From Brachybacterium fresconis (GTDB lineage Bacteria; Actinomycetota; Actinomycetes; Actinomycetales; Dermabacteraceae): 64,000 nt of DNA. A program made the translations under genes and the position numbers. The notes below the pieces were generated by a model. It saw only the letters and a list, made by a program, of their open reading frames with translations. It was not told the origin of the DNA and did not search any database. The stretch lies in assembly GCF_017876515.1 (NCBI RefSeq), contig NZ_JAGIOC010000001.1, forward strand, positions 1,054,001-1,118,000. Reading direction: 5' to 3'. Positions 61,646 to 64,000 of the stretch are shown here, in pieces. The stretch's first letter is position 1, and each line of letters starts with the position of its first letter.

Positions 61646-63262
61646 ATGAGCTCCCTCCGCACCTCTCGTCCCGGCCCGAAGCTGGCGGCCACCGCGATCG
61701 GGACAGTCGGGGTCGCGGCGCTCGGCGTCCGTGATCTCCTGCAGCGCCGGCACTCCATCCTGCGGATCTACCCCGTGCTGGGCCACGCCCGCTGGGCGGC
61801 CGAAGCGATCCGTCCCGAGATCCAGCAGTACTTCATCGAGTCCAACACCGACGGGCGCCCCTTCGACCGGGACGCCCGCACGATGATCTACCGGCGCGCC
61901 AAGGGCCTCGGCTCGGACGATGCGTACGGCACGCAGAACGACATCACGAGCGCGGGGTACGACCACATCCTCCATGCCTCGAGCCCGCTCGAGCCGATGA
62001 AGACACCGCCTCGGGTGCGCCTGGGCGGGCCCGACTGCACCCAGCCGTACGACACCTCGATGCTCAACATCTCCTCGATGAGTTTCGGGTCCCTGTCCGC
62101 GAACGCCGTGATGGCGATGAACTACGGTGCCAAGGAGGGTGGATTCGCGCAGGAGACCGGAGAGGGCGGCCTGTCCAAATATCACCTGAAGTACGGCGCC
62201 GACATCATCTGGGAATTCGGATCGGGCTACTTCGGCTGCCGCACCTCCGAGGGACACTTCGACCCCGACGAGTACGCCCGGAAGGCGAACAAGCCTGAGG
62301 TCAAAGGAACTCTGATCAAACTCAGCCAGGGTGCCAAGCCCGGGGTGGGCGGCGTGCTCCCGGCAGCCAAGATCACACCCGAGATCGCCGCGGCACGCGA
62401 CGTCGCACAGGGCGAGGACTGCGTCAGCCCTGCGGCCCACACCGCGTTCTCCACCCCTGTTCAGATGATGCATTTCATCGCCCGGCTGCGCGAGCTGTCC
62501 GGTGGCAAGCCGGTCGGATTCAAGCTCTGCGTCGGCGACCGCGCGGAGGTCCTGTCCATGTGCAAGGCCATGCTGGAGACCGGCATTACTCCTGACTGGA
62601 TCTCGGTCGACGGTGCCGAGGGAGGCACCGGCGCAGCACCGCTCGAACTCGAGGATCACGTGGGAACACCGCTGTCGGAAGGGCTGATGACCATTCAGAA
62701 CGCGCTGGTCGGCACAGGTCTGAGAGAACGGATCGCGATCGGATGCTCGGGGAAGATCGCAGGCGGCAATGACATCGTCCGGAGAGTCGCCCTCGGCGCG
62801 GATTTCTGCAACGCGGCCCGTCCGATGATGATGGCCACCGGGTGCATCCAGGCCCAGCGGTGCAACACGAATACCTGCCCCAGCGGGGTGGCGACGCAGG
62901 ACCACCGTCGCAGCCGTGCCGTCGTCGTCGAGGACAAGGGCCCGCGGGTGATGCGTTTCCAGCAGGAGACGGTGCAGTCGGCCCTGCAGCTGCTGGCCTC
63001 GATGGGTCTCGAATCGTTCGACGATCTCGGTCCGGATCATGTGCTGCGACGCATCGACCCGGCCCGGGTCGTGACCTACGGGGAGCTCTACACCTGGCTG
63101 GACGAGGGCGAACTGCTCAACGGCGCGTCGGACTCGGCGTGGGCGCACGATTGGGAGCTCGCCGACGCCCATCGCTTCCAGGGCGCGCGGCCGTCCCACC
63201 AGCGCCACCGCAAGCATCGTCGCGACACGGACGCCTCGGACGGATCCTCCGACGGCCGGTGA
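61646..63262 (+). CDS. FMN-binding glutamate-synthase-family protein
   Basis: 538-residue protein corresponding to the FMN/3Fe-4S synthase domain of glutamate synthase, without the glutaminase domain (YerD/archaeal GltS-like). The N-terminus has one hydrophobic helix (KLAATAIGTVGVAALGV). Core motifs are NISSMSFGSLSANAVMAMNYGA, SVDGAEGGTGAAPLE and the iron-sulfur motif CIQAQRCNTNTCPSGVA (C-x5-C-x4-C). The physiological reaction of the stand-alone proteins is unknown. The ATG at 61646 follows CGAGGACCC. The C-terminus is a basic/acidic disordered tail. Confidence 0.88.
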   Translation: MSSLRTSRPGPKLAATAIGTVGVAALGVRDLLQRRHSILRIYPVLGHARWAAEAIRPEIQQYFIESNTDGRPFDRDARTMIYRRAKGLGSDDAYGTQNDITSAGYDHILHASSPLEPMKTPPRVRLGGPDCTQPYDTSMLNISSMSFGSLSANAVMAMNYGAKEGGFAQETGEGGLSKYHLKYGADIIWEFGSGYFGCRTSEGHFDPDEYARKANKPEVKGTLIKLSQGAKPGVGGVLPAAKITPEIAAARDVAQGEDCVSPAAHTAFSTPVQMMHFIARLRELSGGKPVGFKLCVGDRAEVLSMCKAMLETGITPDWISVDGAEGGTGAAPLELEDHVGTPLSEGLMTIQNALVGTGLRERIAIGCSGKIAGGNDIVRRVALGADFCNAARPMMMATGCIQAQRCNTNTCPSGVATQDHRRSRAVVVEDKGPRVMRFQQETVQSALQLLASMGLESFDDLGPDHVLRRIDPARVVTYGELYTWLDEGELLNGASDSAWAHDWELADAHRFQGARPSHQRHRKHRRDTDASDGSSDGR

Positions 63263-63507
63263 TCGGTGACGACACAGCGCCCGGTGCCCCATGCCCCGCC
63301 ATGAGTTCCGAAGCCATGACGAGATCAACCGCAGAACGACTCATGGTGATTGATCCTGTTCCTGCCCTGCGGGAGCGGACTTGCTATGAGCCTCTGGCCT
63401 CAACTCACCCTGACGCGCAGGGTCCGGGTCGAAGCCCTCACCTCTTACCTCCGGGTGCGCCCACTGCGTACAGTCCGATACCGAGACGTGAAAGAGGGAG
63501 CAATCTT
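63263..63507. promoter_or_regulatory. Intergenic region with -10 of the DinB-type gene
   Basis: 245 nt without a gene. TACAGT at 63469-63474 and GAGGGAG at 63494-63500 form the likely promoter and ribosome site of the last gene. Confidence 0.5.
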
Positions 63508-64000
63508 GTGATGACCGCCGACCGCAGACCAGAGTTTCCCGCCCCGACTGCCCCTGCGGCCTCGCGCGACGACGTCCTGCTCCGCTACCTGGACTACTTC
63601 CGCGCGGTCCTGGTCTCCAAGCTGGACGGAATCGCCGACTCCGAGCTCCGCTCCAGCCGCCTGCCCAGCGGGTGGACGCCGCTCCAGCTCCTCTCCCACG
63701 TGATCCATGTCGAACGACGCTGGCTGGAATGGGGCTTCGAAGGGCGCGACGTGGCCGATCCGTGGGGCGATGAGCGCGACGGGGCCTGGTACGTCGGTCC
63801 CGATCATTCGGTATCCGACCTCCTGGGAGCGCTGAGCGCGCAGGCGGATCGCACCCGGACCATCGTCGACGCGCATGCCCTGGAGGAGAAAGGACGACCC
63901 GGACCGCGGTGGGACGGTGCCGAACCGGCGACCCTCGAGCGCGTGCTCCTGCATCTCGTGCAGGAGTACGCGCGGCACGTCGGCCACCTCGACATCATCC
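63508..64000 (+). CDS. DinB-fold (DUF664-like) protein, cut by the window end
   Basis: 164 codons are visible without a stop. The text DDVLLRYLDYFRAVLVSKLDG, SGWTPLQLLSHVIHVERRWLEWGF and LLHLVQEYARHVGHLDII gives the three His positions of DinB/DUF664 metal-binding four-helix proteins. Relatives act with mycothiol or bacillithiol in thiol transfer or are uncharacterised. GTG 63508 lies 7 nt after GAGGGAG; ATG 63511 is the next codon and is an alternative. Confidence 0.82.
   Translation, partial: MMTADRRPEFPAPTAPAASRDDVLLRYLDYFRAVLVSKLDGIADSELRSSRLPSGWTPLQLLSHVIHVERRWLEWGFEGRDVADPWGDERDGAWYVGPDHSVSDLLGALSAQADRTRTIVDAHALEEKGRPGPRWDGAEPATLERVLLHLVQEYARHVGHLDII

Overview
The window is GC-rich (roughly 70 percent by eye) and tightly packed, with GTGA/ATGA stop-start overlaps, many GTG starts, a one-polypeptide oxoglutarate decarboxylase/dehydrogenase (Kgd type), a SigR/RsrA pair, a UPF0182 membrane protein next to a PPA1309-type gene, and the 24-residue ribosomal protein bL37. 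These point to Actinomycetota. Gene content and neighbourhoods resemble Micrococcales, most likely a Brachybacterium-like member of the Dermabacteraceae; the genus is inference.

Region 1 (1-28.4 kb) is mostly housekeeping. In order: tRNA-Arg(CCG), tsaD coupled to an M23 peptidase, a divergent OmpR-type two-component pair, kgd, an SGNH esterase, bL37, rsrA-sigR with a recognisable SigR promoter, aroA-rsgA-hisN, a PPi-type phosphofructokinase, a calpain-like protein, initiator tRNA, UPF0182, an SSB paralogue, superoxide dismutase and a 1,634-residue Lhr helicase.

Region 2 (28.4-34.96 kb) is a 6.5 kb accessory island. It begins at the 3' end of tRNA-Arg(TCT) and ends at a 35-bp imperfect copy of that tRNA end (31/35 identical). 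It holds a twice-frameshifted LuxR response-regulator remnant, an IS5-type transposase fragment, a MerR regulator divergent from a CPBP membrane protease with a 19-bp-spacer promoter, a cNMP-domain fragment, rarA, an MmcQ/YjbR gene coupled to a 36-codon ORF, a small membrane protein and a frameshifted gene of unknown function. No integrase was found.

Region 3 (35-46 kb) has two PH-domain membrane proteins, a thioesterase, an in-frame fusion of oligoribonuclease with an AGE-family sugar epimerase domain (the most unusual protein here), tRNA-His with a classical terminator, a triple 29-bp tandem repeat, and another SGNH hydrolase.

Region 4 (42.8-48.4 kb) looks like a folate-linked demethylation locus: a dimethylglycine-oxidase-like flavoprotein, a convergent IclR regulator, a DmdA-like GcvT-fold methyltransferase, and a methylenetetrahydrofolate-reductase-like protein. 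It would move methyl groups from an unknown methylated substrate into the folate pool.

Region 5 (48.5-64 kb) carries a small alarmone synthetase, a NAD-dependent epimerase, a CYP152-type peroxygenase, an ADH-SDR-isochorismatase operon, a complete IS110-family element, an orphan ABC ATPase, a GAF-ANTAR regulator, a pyruvate-oxidase-like ThDP enzyme with a glutamate-synthase-like FMN protein, and a DinB-fold gene cut by the window end.

A recurring theme is leaderless initiation. At least eight genes have a -10-like hexamer exactly 6 nt before the start codon, and most of these lack a usable Shine-Dalgarno sequence.
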